From Bosea sp. 124 (lineage in GTDB: Bacteria; Pseudomonadota; Alphaproteobacteria; Rhizobiales; Beijerinckiaceae): a stretch of 64,000 nt of DNA. This document shows, in pieces, positions 1 to 7,176 of the stretch (positions within the stretch are counted from its first letter, which is position 1; each line of letters begins with the position of its first letter). The position numbers and the translations under genes were made by a program. The notes under the pieces were generated by a model. It ran no database searches and had not been told where the DNA came from. It saw only the letters and a list, made by a program, of their open reading frames with translations. The stretch lies in NCBI RefSeq assembly GCF_003046175.1, contig NZ_PZZM01000001.1:4295001-4359000 (forward strand). Reading direction: 5' to 3'.

Positions 1-629
1 GCAACATCCTTCAAGTGAAGGATACGCTGGGCTCCTGCCTCGGCTATTTTCGCCGCATGGAGCCTTCCAGCCCGGCGGTCCTTCTGATCGGCCAGGCCCA
101 GCAACTGATCGGCAAGTCCTTGATCGAAGTCATTCAGATCATGTTCCCGGAACATCTGGACAAGGCGGTGCTGGAAATCGGCGACCGGCCGCGCTTCCGG
201 CTGCCGCTGGAGCGCCTGAGCGCGCCGGAGGAGCAGGCCGAGGAGGAGAGCTACGAGGATACCTCCTACGCGGACAGCTCCGACGAGGAGACGTCCTATG
301 AGGAGAGTTCCGACGAGGAAGGCTCCGAGGATAGCTCCGACGAGGTGTCCGACGACGGCGAGGCGGAGCAGCCGGCCGATGAGGAGGCCGTGGAGGCTGC
401 CGACGAGCCGCGTGCGATCGCGCCGAAGGCGGCCGGCCCCAAGGTCGAGAGCCGCGCCGATGCGGTCGCGGGGATGAGGGCGGTGGCGTCGTTCTATCGC
501 CAGACCGAGCCCTCGCATCCGACGCCGCTGCTGATGGACAAGGCCTGCGCGCTGGCGCAGCAAGATTTCATGGCGCTTCTCGGCAACATCCTGCCCGAGG
601 TGGCGCTGATGCCGGAAGCCGACAGCTAG
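1..629 (+). CDS. tssA: Type VI secretion protein TssA (ImpA family), 3' part
   Basis: The reading frame is open from base 3, so the N-terminal ImpA_N part lies outside the window; a GTG at 15 is internal rather than the true start. TssA caps the growing T6SS tail and baseplate. The visible ~208 residues contain the family's C-terminal signature (FRRMEPSSPAVLLI, about bases 51–92, then an amphipathic helix). An unusual linker follows at about 229–414, dominated by Ser, Asp and Glu with repeated SSDEE-like units. A second, diverged copy of the signature (FYRQTEPSHPTPLLM) starts near base 492 and the protein ends soon after. The assignment rests on these motifs and on tssB, tssC and hcp immediately downstream. 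The duplicated terminal module is odd for the family as I know it. Confidence 0.85.
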   Translation, partial: NILQVKDTLGSCLGYFRRMEPSSPAVLLIGQAQQLIGKSLIEVIQIMFPEHLDKAVLEIGDRPRFRLPLERLSAPEEQAEEESYEDTSYADSSDEETSYEESSDEEGSEDSSDEVSDDGEAEQPADEEAVEAADEPRAIAPKAAGPKVESRADAVAGMRAVASFYRQTEPSHPTPLLMDKACALAQQDFMALLGNILPEVALMPEADS

Positions 630-707
630 GGCAGTTTTTTGTATTCCGATTGAACCTCGCGGCCGACAGGCGCGACTATATCGGTAGAGACCAAGAACGG
701 TTAGGAT

Positions 708-728
708 GTCACGTTACGTCGGCGTGAC
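708..728. promoter_or_regulatory. Inverted repeat between tssA and tssB
   Basis: GTCACG (708–713) and CGTGAC (723–728) form a perfect 6-bp inverted repeat around a 9-base centre, 23 bases before the tssB start. It could be a regulator site or a small mRNA hairpin. I see no convincing sigma-70 or sigma-54 promoter in the 122-base gap, so the role is open. Confidence 0.3.
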
Positions 729-751
729 GCGATTGCAGAGGGGCTGGTCCA

Positions 752-1285
752 ATGGCCGGAGATTCAGGGCAGAAGTTCATCCGCCGCAACAGACCGCCGC
801 GGGTCCACATCACCTACGAAGACCCCTACAACGCAGAGCAGAAGATCGAGCTGCCCTTCGTCATGGGCGTGATGGCCGACCTCTCGGGCAATGCCTCGGG
901 CATCGAGAAGGCCGAGATCTCGCAGCGCAAGTTCCTCGACTTCGACATGGACAATTTCGACCAGCGCATGGCTGCGATCGAGCCCGGTGTCGCCTTCAAC
1001 GTGCCCAACAAACTCGGCGACGGTGGTGACAAGCTCTCGGTGGCGCTGAAGTTCTCGAAGTTCGACGATTTCAACCCGGCCGCGGTCGCCCGCCAGATCC
1101 CGGCGATGGCGAAGCTGCTGGAGGCGCGCGAACAGCTCGCCAATCTGGTGCGCTTCATGGACGGCAAGATGGCGGCGAGCGACCAGATCAAGGCGCTCCT
1201 GGCCGATCCCCAGCTCATGGCCGCACTCAAGGACAAGCTTGGCGACAAGCCGTCCGACGGCGCGACGGCCGAAGACAACAAGTAA
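752..1285 (+). CDS. tssB: T6SS contractile sheath small subunit TssB (VipA)
   Basis: TssB pairs with TssC to build the contractile sheath around the Hcp tube in the cytoplasm. The 177-residue protein begins with the family's N-terminal region (residues 15–25, PRVHITYEDPY) followed by the conserved FVMGVMADLSG stretch, and ends in the helical region that interlocks with TssC. An AGAGGGG ribosome site lies a few bases before ATG 752. It is followed after 15 bases by tssC, so the two are almost certainly co-translated. Length and motifs are normal for the family. Confidence 0.95.
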   Translation: MAGDSGQKFIRRNRPPRVHITYEDPYNAEQKIELPFVMGVMADLSGNASGIEKAEISQRKFLDFDMDNFDQRMAAIEPGVAFNVPNKLGDGGDKLSVALKFSKFDDFNPAAVARQIPAMAKLLEAREQLANLVRFMDGKMAASDQIKALLADPQLMAALKDKLGDKPSDGATAEDNK

Positions 1286-1300
1286 GCAAGCGAGGCGGCA

Positions 1301-2806
1301 ATGGCAGCGGAAGCACAGACCCAGCAGCCCGGCGGCGCAGTCGCCGAGACCCGTGATCTCGACGAGTTCGCCTCGGTCCTGAAGCAGAGCTTCAAGCCGA
1401 AGACCGAGCGGGCCGCGACCGAGGTCGAGGCCGGCATCGCGACCCTGGTCAACCAGGCGCTCTCGGACTCGACGCTCATCAAGAACGACGTGCTCGACAC
1501 GATCGAGGAGATGATCGCCAGGCTCGACGCCAAGCTGACCGAGCAGATGAACGAGGTGCTGCACGCACCCGAGTTCCAGAAGATCGAGAGCGCCTGGCGC
1601 GGCCTGAACTATCTGGTCTTCAACTCGGAGACCGATGCGCAGCTCAAGATCAAGGTGATGAATGTCTCGAAGAACGAGCTTTATCGCAATCTGAAGACCT
1701 ATCCCGGCGCGCGCTGGGACCAGAGCCCGCTGTTCAAGCAGGTCTATGAGCAGGAGTTCGGTCAGCTCGGTGGACAGCCCTTCGGCTGCCTGGTCGGCGA
1801 CTACCACTTCAGCCATGTGCCGACCGACGTGCAGCTGCTGCGCGACCTCTCCAAGGTTGCGGCTGCCGCCCACGCCCCCTTCTTCGCCGGCGCCGAGCCG
1901 ACACTGATGGGCATGGACTCCTGGACCGAGCTGTCCAACCCGCGCGATCTCGGCAAGGTGTTCGACACGCCGGACTATGCGGCCTGGAAGGGCCTGCGCG
2001 ACGCAGCCGACTCCCGCTATGTCGGGCTGTGCCTGCCGCGGGTGCTCTCGCGGGTGCCTTACGGCGCGAAATCGGAGCCGGTCGAGGAGTTCGCCTTCGA
2101 AGAGGACACCGACGGGCACAAGGGCGACAACTACGCCTGGATGAACGCGGCCTATGCGATGGCCGTCAACATCAACCGCGCCTACAAGGAATATGGCTGG
2201 TGCACGCGCATCCGCGGGGTGCAGTCGGGCGGCGAGGTGCTGAACCTGCCGACCCACACCTTCCCGACCGATGATGGCGGCATCGACCTGAAATGCCCGA
2301 CCGAAATCGCGATCAGCGACCGGCGCGAGGCGGAGCTGGCCAAATCCGGCCTGATCCCCCTGATCCATCGCAAGAACACCGACAAGGCCGCCTTCATCGG
2401 CGCCCAGTCACTCTACAAGCCCAAGGCCTTCTCCGGCCCCGACGGGGTCGCGGCGACAGCCTCGGACAACCTGTCCTCGCGCCTGCCGTATATGTTCGCG
2501 GTGTCGCGTTTCGCGCACTACCTGAAGTGCATGGTGCGCGACAAGGTCGGCTCCTACAAGGAAAAGGAGCCGCTGCGGCGCTGGCTGCAGGAGTGGATCA
2601 CCGACTATGTCGATGGCGATCCGGTCAATTCCAGCGAAGAGACGAAGGCACGGCGCCCGCTGTCCGATGCGCGCATCGACGTCTTCGAGGACGAGGAGAA
2701 CCCTGGCTACTACTCGGCCAAGTTCTATCTCAGACCGCATTTCCAGCTCGAGGGCATGGATATCGGCCTGAGCCTGGTCTCACGCCTGCCAGCTCCCAAG
2801 ACGTGA
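1301..2806 (+). CDS. tssC: T6SS contractile sheath large subunit TssC (VipB)
   Basis: This is the large sheath subunit (EvpB/VipB family), 501 residues, the usual size. Recognisable stretches include the FQKIESAWRGLNYLV segment near residue 87, the GCLVGDYHFSH stretch near 161 and the C-terminal FYLRPHFQLEGMDI motif. Together with TssB it forms the sheath whose contraction drives the Hcp needle outward and which ClpV later disassembles. It lies 15 bases after tssB with a GAGG ribosome site. A 142-base gap then separates it from hcp. Confidence 0.96.
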   Translation: MAAEAQTQQPGGAVAETRDLDEFASVLKQSFKPKTERAATEVEAGIATLVNQALSDSTLIKNDVLDTIEEMIARLDAKLTEQMNEVLHAPEFQKIESAWRGLNYLVFNSETDAQLKIKVMNVSKNELYRNLKTYPGARWDQSPLFKQVYEQEFGQLGGQPFGCLVGDYHFSHVPTDVQLLRDLSKVAAAAHAPFFAGAEPTLMGMDSWTELSNPRDLGKVFDTPDYAAWKGLRDAADSRYVGLCLPRVLSRVPYGAKSEPVEEFAFEEDTDGHKGDNYAWMNAAYAMAVNINRAYKEYGWCTRIRGVQSGGEVLNLPTHTFPTDDGGIDLKCPTEIAISDRREAELAKSGLIPLIHRKNTDKAAFIGAQSLYKPKAFSGPDGVAATASDNLSSRLPYMFAVSRFAHYLKCMVRDKVGSYKEKEPLRRWLQEWITDYVDGDPVNSSEETKARRPLSDARIDVFEDEENPGYYSAKFYLRPHFQLEGMDIGLSLVSRLPAPKT

Positions 2807-2948
2807 TCGTCACCTGACCAGCATGTGACGTCAGCAAGAAGGCCTTCGGCGCTTCGGTCGATCGAGACCGAGCGCGCAGGAGAACTGTGTCCAGTACCCG
2901 GATTTTGCAACCCGATTTTTCCCTCATTCCAAACGTTGGAGAACGATC

Positions 2949-3431
2949 ATGGCTTCCGACTTCCTTCTCGAGATCGACGGCATCAAGGGCGAAAGCCAGG
3001 ATTCCAAACACAAGGAAACGATCGAGGTCGATTCCTTTTCCTGGGGTGTGAGCAATGGCGGCTCGCATTCCGCCGGCACCGGCGGTGGCGCGGGCAAGGC
3101 GAGCTTCCAGGACATCCACTTCACCTCGTCCGTCGGCAAGGCCTCGGCCAACCTGGCGCTCTCCTGCGCCACCGGCAAGCATATCAAGAAGGCCTCGCTC
3201 TTCGTCCGCAAGCAGGGCGAGGACCAGCAGGACTACTATGTCCTGACGCTGGAAGACCTGCTGGTGTCGAGCTACCAGTCGGGCGACGCAGCCGGCGGCA
3301 GCAGTGTCCCGACGGATCAGTTCTCGCTGAACTTCGCCAAGATCAAGTACGAGTACAAGTCCCAGAAGAAGGACGGCACGCTCGACGCACCGGTCACCAT
3401 GACCTGGGATCTCAAGGCCAACAAGAAGTGA
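2949..3431 (+). CDS. hcp: T6SS tube protein Hcp
   Basis: Hcp hexamers stack into the inner tube expelled by T6SS and also serve as an effector chaperone. The 160-residue protein starts MASDFLLEIDGIKGES, the typical Hcp1 opening, and has the IEVDSFSWGVSN strand and the C-terminal VTMTWDLKANKK. It has a GGAG ribosome site before ATG 2949. The gaps on both sides (142 and 162 bases) are larger than elsewhere in the cluster, and the downstream gap is rich in hairpins, which may let hcp accumulate above its neighbours (inference). Confidence 0.96.
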   Translation: MASDFLLEIDGIKGESQDSKHKETIEVDSFSWGVSNGGSHSAGTGGGAGKASFQDIHFTSSVGKASANLALSCATGKHIKKASLFVRKQGEDQQDYYVLTLEDLLVSSYQSGDAAGGSSVPTDQFSLNFAKIKYEYKSQKKDGTLDAPVTMTWDLKANKK

Positions 3432-3438
3432 CATCAAC

Positions 3439-3543
3439 GGCCGGCCGGTGTCGCGGGAGCGTCGCCGGCCTGCTGCGTTGCGATGGTCGTTGCGGAGAAG
3501 CGCCGCGACGGCCATCGTGCTTGTGTGCCTGCCGGAGGCAGGT
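3439..3543 (+). promoter_or_regulatory. Hairpin series between hcp and tssE
   Basis: Three inverted repeats follow the hcp stop: GGCCGGC/GCCGGCC (3439–3445 with 3464–3470), CGATGG/CCATCG (3481–3486 with 3512–3517) and CCTGCC/GGCAGG with a GGA loop (3528–3542). No T-run follows any of them, so they look like mRNA-stabilising or translation-control stems rather than a terminator. The last one overlaps a GGAGG sequence (3534–3538). Confidence 0.45.
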
Positions 3544-3573
3544 TCAGCCGATGACCGAGATGCGATCCGGGGT

Positions 3574-3607
3574 GCCATGAACGGCCCGATGCCATGAACG
3601 GCGCGAT
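3574..3607 (+). repeat. 17-bp tandem duplication across the tssE start
   Basis: The unit GCCATGAACGGCCCGAT (3574–3590) is repeated directly as 3591–3607 with one mismatch. Each copy carries an ATG. The first opens a six-codon frame that ends at the TGA overlapping the second ATG, which is the tssE start. Because 17 is not a multiple of three, only the second copy's ATG reads into tssE. Confidence 0.8.
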
Positions 3608-4142
3608 TTCCAGGAAGCGGCTGCGGCCGCCCTTGATGTTCGCCTTCCGCGAAGCGCATCTTGAAAAGGATGCGAAGGTTTCGCTCGACCTGCGCGATGC
3701 CGGCGGCGAAAGGGTGATCGCCAACCGCCGGGCCGCACCCCGCGCCGCCATCACCGAGCCGAAGCTCCGGCGCGAGATCGCGATCGACCTTGAAGGGCTG
3801 GTGAACACGATCAACCTGGCCTCGGCGGTCGACCTGTCGGCGTTCGAGCATGTCGGCCGCTCGATCCTGAACCACGGTTTTCCCGACCTGACCAACCGCT
3901 CGATCGACGAGCATCGCGTCGATCTGATCCGGGAGGACATGGTGGCGGTGCTGCTCGGCTACGAGCCGCGGCTGATCCGGGACTCGATCGCCGTCGAGCG
4001 CGACGATTCTCTCGATGCAGCCGAACTCAAGGTGCGCTTCCTTGTGCGGGCGGACCTCAATTGCGAACCGCTCAACGTGCCTGTCCAGTTCGTCGCCGAT
4101 CTAGAACTGGACACCGGCAAGATGGCGATCAGGAGCCGATAG
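3594..4142 (+). CDS. tssE: T6SS baseplate subunit TssE (gp25-like)
   Basis: TssE is the gp25-like baseplate wedge protein that nucleates sheath assembly. The 182-residue product has the lysozyme-like gp25 core in its C-terminal two thirds, with the conserved SILNHGFPDL motif near residue 91 and a final strand pattern (PVQFVADLELDTG). The N-terminal ~50 residues are basic. Start 3594 is the only ATG in frame upstream of the core, but it lacks a clear ribosome site and sits in a 17-bp duplication, so initiation may depend on coupling to short upstream frames. tssF starts five bases after the stop. Confidence 0.88.
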   Translation: MNGAISRKRLRPPLMFAFREAHLEKDAKVSLDLRDAGGERVIANRRAAPRAAITEPKLRREIAIDLEGLVNTINLASAVDLSAFEHVGRSILNHGFPDLTNRSIDEHRVDLIREDMVAVLLGYEPRLIRDSIAVERDDSLDAAELKVRFLVRADLNCEPLNVPVQFVADLELDTGKMAIRSR

Positions 4143-4147
4143 GGGCG

Positions 4148-6109
4148 ATGAACCAGGAGTTCCTCGACTTCTACAATCAAGAGCTCCGCCTCTTCATGGA
4201 GCACACGAAGGAATTTGCGGAAGAGTATCCCGGCATTGCCGAAAGGCTGGGCGGGCTGGTCGGCGAGCGTATGGACCCGATGGTCGGCGGCCTGCTCGAG
4301 GGCGCAGCCTTCCTGGCGGCGCGGGTCCAGCTCAAGCTGAAGCACGAGTTCCCGGAATTCACCAGCAACCTGCTCGAGCAACTCGTCCCGAACTACCTTT
4401 CACCGACGCCGTCGGCGCTGCTCGCCGGCATCCGGCCGCCCTTCTCCGATCCCGGCCTGCGCGAGGGCATGACGATCCCGCGTGGCGCCTATATCGACGC
4501 GACCTATCTCGAACGCGAGCGTCGTGTCGCCTGCCGCTACCGGCTGGGCGCGGATGTCACGATGTGGCCATTCGACATCGCGGCGGCCGAGTACATCCCG
4601 GCGCCGGGGCCGCTGCAGGCGCTCGGCCTGGCGACAGATCACCGCGCGCTCTCGGGGCTGCGGCTGTCGCTGACGCACCGGACCATGGCCGATCCCGAGC
4701 AGGAGCCTACGGCGGCACAGGCGCTGAAGACGCCGACGAGCTGGTTGTCCGGCTGCCGCTGCAAGGAGTTGACGGTCCATCTGCTCGGTGCGGAAGCCGA
4801 TGCGATGGCGCTCTACGAGCAGCTCTTCTCCGACTGCGTCGGCATCTATTTCCGGCATCTCGACGAGTTTGGCGATCCCGTGATCACGCCCGGCGATGCG
4901 TGTTCGCTGGAGCAGCTCGGCTTTTCCGAGGACGAGGCGCTGCTGCCGGCCGATACCCGGGTCTTCCGCGGCTTCGACCTGCTGCGCGAGATGTTCTGGT
5001 TCCCGCGCAAGTTCCTGGGCTTTCGGCTCGACGGGCTCGCCCGGATCATGCCGCGGCTGACGGCCAAGGCGGTCGACGTCATCTTCGTCTTCGATGAGGT
5101 GAATACGCGCCTTGCCGCGGCGGTGCAGAAGCAGATGTTCGCGCTCTATGCCGCGCCGGCGATCAATCTGTTCGAGAAGACGGCCGATCGGATACCTGTG
5201 AAGAGCAACCAGCACGAGTTCCATGTCGTGCCGGACCGTAGCCGCCAGCTCGACTACGAGCCACACAGCATCCTCTCCGTCCACGCCCATTATGTCGGCG
5301 GGCGCGAGAAGCAGCCGGTCCATCCGCTCTATTCGTCGCCGGAAGGCGCCTCGCCGACGCATGGGCTGCTCTACACGCAGCGCCGGCTGCCTCGCCGCCG
5401 CTCCGTCGCCGAGCGGCGCACGGGCCGATCGTCGGACTATACCGGCACCGACATGTTCATCTCGCTGGTCGAGCCGGCGGGCGTCAGCGACAGCGTCTCG
5501 GTGGCGGAACTCAGCGTGCGCGCGCTGTGCTCGAACCGGCACCTGCCGGAGCATCTGCCGACAGGCGAGGGCGGCGCCGATTTCCGGTTGATCGACAATG
5601 TCGCGCTCGATGTCGCCTGCCTGTCGGGGCCGACCGCGCCGCGCGAGCCGATCGTCTCGCAATTGCGGCTGCGGTCCGAGACGGCGAGCACCGGCGTCGT
5701 GACCTGGCGGCTGATCAACCTGCTCAGCCTGAACCATCTCGGCCTCGTCCAGCGCGGGGCCGGGCAGAACGGCGAGGCGCTGCGGGAGCTGCTCTCGCTC
5801 TTCGCCGACCTCGCCGACAGCGCCACCGAGCGGCGCATCCGCGGCATCAAGAGCGTCGACAGCCGCCCTGTGGTGCGGCGCTTTCCGCAGCGCGGTGGAA
5901 CGGGGGCGGCACGCGGGCTCGAGATCACGGTGGTTCTCGACGAGAAGGCCTTCGAGGGCTCGGGCGTCTTTCTGCTCGGGGCGGTGCTCGACCGCTTCTT
6001 CGCCGAATATGCGGCGATGAACCATTTCACCCAGACGGTGATCCGCACCGTCGAGCGCGGCGAGGTGATGCGCTGGCCGCCGCGTGCGGGAGCGAGGCGC
6101 ATCCTGTGA
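4148..6109 (+). CDS. tssF: T6SS baseplate subunit TssF
   Basis: TssF (VasA/ImpG family) forms the baseplate wedge with TssG, TssE and TssK. I chose ATG 4148 because the family starts with a helix like MNQEFLDFYNQELRLF; in-frame sequence further upstream overlaps tssE and does not look like the family. That gives 653 residues, slightly above the common ~600. The PGIAERLGG stretch near residue 26 and the RDLLREMFWFPRKFLGF-type region (FDLLREMFWFPRKF, near residue 276) are family hallmarks. Its stop overlaps the GTG start of tssG, implying translational coupling. Confidence 0.93.
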   Translation: MNQEFLDFYNQELRLFMEHTKEFAEEYPGIAERLGGLVGERMDPMVGGLLEGAAFLAARVQLKLKHEFPEFTSNLLEQLVPNYLSPTPSALLAGIRPPFSDPGLREGMTIPRGAYIDATYLERERRVACRYRLGADVTMWPFDIAAAEYIPAPGPLQALGLATDHRALSGLRLSLTHRTMADPEQEPTAAQALKTPTSWLSGCRCKELTVHLLGAEADAMALYEQLFSDCVGIYFRHLDEFGDPVITPGDACSLEQLGFSEDEALLPADTRVFRGFDLLREMFWFPRKFLGFRLDGLARIMPRLTAKAVDVIFVFDEVNTRLAAAVQKQMFALYAAPAINLFEKTADRIPVKSNQHEFHVVPDRSRQLDYEPHSILSVHAHYVGGREKQPVHPLYSSPEGASPTHGLLYTQRRLPRRRSVAERRTGRSSDYTGTDMFISLVEPAGVSDSVSVAELSVRALCSNRHLPEHLPTGEGGADFRLIDNVALDVACLSGPTAPREPIVSQLRLRSETASTGVVTWRLINLLSLNHLGLVQRGAGQNGEALRELLSLFADLADSATERRIRGIKSVDSRPVVRRFPQRGGTGAARGLEITVVLDEKAFEGSGVFLLGAVLDRFFAEYAAMNHFTQTVIRTVERGEVMRWPPRAGARRIL

Positions 6110-7152
6110 GCGACAGCACGGATCTCCAGCGCGAGCCGAGCTATGCCGAGCAGCTCCAGGACGAGCCCTGGCGCTTCGACTTCTACGCGGTGATGCGGCG
6201 GCTCGAACGCAGCTTCCCGGAGCGGGCGCGGATCGGCGACGTGGCGGCCAGGCGGGACGAATATGTCGCGCTCGGCGAACAGGCCTATCTCGATTTCCCG
6301 GCCTCGACGATAGCGGAGGCCGACCGCGACCTGCAGGGGCGCTTACGGGTCTTCGTCAAGTTCCTCGGCCTGCTCGGGCCGCAGGGCGCGCTGCCGCTGG
6401 CGACGACCGAGGAGAGCTATCACTGGCAGCTCCTGCGCGACGATGCCTTTCCGCGCTTCCTCGACATCCTGAACCACCGCTTCCTGCAGCTCTTCTTCCG
6501 GGCCTGGGCGGATTCGCGGCCGATCGCGCAGCATGACCGGCCCGAGCGCGATCGTTTCGCGGCCTATGTCGGCAGCCAGATCGGGCTGGGCTCGGGGCCC
6601 TATCTCAACCGCGACACGGTGCCGGACGCCGAGAAGCTGGCCCATGCGGGGCTGATCGGCGCGCAGGCCAAGTCGGCCTCGCGCCTGCGCGGGCTTCTGG
6701 CGGGGCTGTTCAAGGCCGAGGTCGAGATCGAGCAGTTCGTCGGGATGTGGCTGGTCTTCGATCCGGCCGACCGCACGCGGCTGGGCGGGCGCCATTGCAC
6801 GCTCGGTAGCGACGCCCTGCTGGGCGCCAGCGTCTACAGCGTCGAGGACAAGTTCCGCATCTGCATCGTAGCGCAGAATCTGGCGGAATTCTCACGCTTC
6901 CTGCCGAATGGCGACCGCTGCGAACCGCTGGCGGATGCGGTCTTCTTCCATCTCGGCGAGCAGTTCGAATGGGATGTCGAACTCGCCTTGCCGGTCGGCG
7001 AGGTCAAGCCGGCCCGGCTCGGACAGTTCGGCAATCTCGGCTGGACGAGCTGGATGTCACCCAACTGGGATGCCTCGCCCGGGGCGCTGCGCCGCGACGC
7101 CCGTTTCCATCCTGCCGAGCGCATGCGCCAGAAGCGCAGCCGGCCGACTTAA
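6106..7152 (+). CDS. tssG: T6SS baseplate subunit TssG
   Basis: TssG (VasB/ImpH family) is the second core baseplate wedge protein; two TssF and one TssG make the wedge. The 348-residue reading begins at GTG 6106, overlapping the tssF stop (GTGA). Visible family features are the N-terminal WRFDFYAVMRRLER helix, VFVKFLGLLGPQGALP near residue 82, and the LGGRHCTLGSDALLG stretch near residue 225. tssH follows after 24 bases with an AAGGAG ribosome site. Confidence 0.92.
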   Translation: MSDSTDLQREPSYAEQLQDEPWRFDFYAVMRRLERSFPERARIGDVAARRDEYVALGEQAYLDFPASTIAEADRDLQGRLRVFVKFLGLLGPQGALPLATTEESYHWQLLRDDAFPRFLDILNHRFLQLFFRAWADSRPIAQHDRPERDRFAAYVGSQIGLGSGPYLNRDTVPDAEKLAHAGLIGAQAKSASRLRGLLAGLFKAEVEIEQFVGMWLVFDPADRTRLGGRHCTLGSDALLGASVYSVEDKFRICIVAQNLAEFSRFLPNGDRCEPLADAVFFHLGEQFEWDVELALPVGEVKPARLGQFGNLGWTSWMSPNWDASPGALRRDARFHPAERMRQKRSRPT

Positions 7153-7176
7153 ATCCTGACGACCAAGGAGACCATC

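Noticed and set aside
629..645. Terminator after tssA
   Set aside because: There is a run of six T at 635–640, but no stable stem precedes it.
2825..3580. Forward open frame overlapping hcp
   Set aside because: It reads hcp in another frame with Gln/Arg/Gly-rich nonsense. Only its last nine codons are considered, as a possible mini-ORF.
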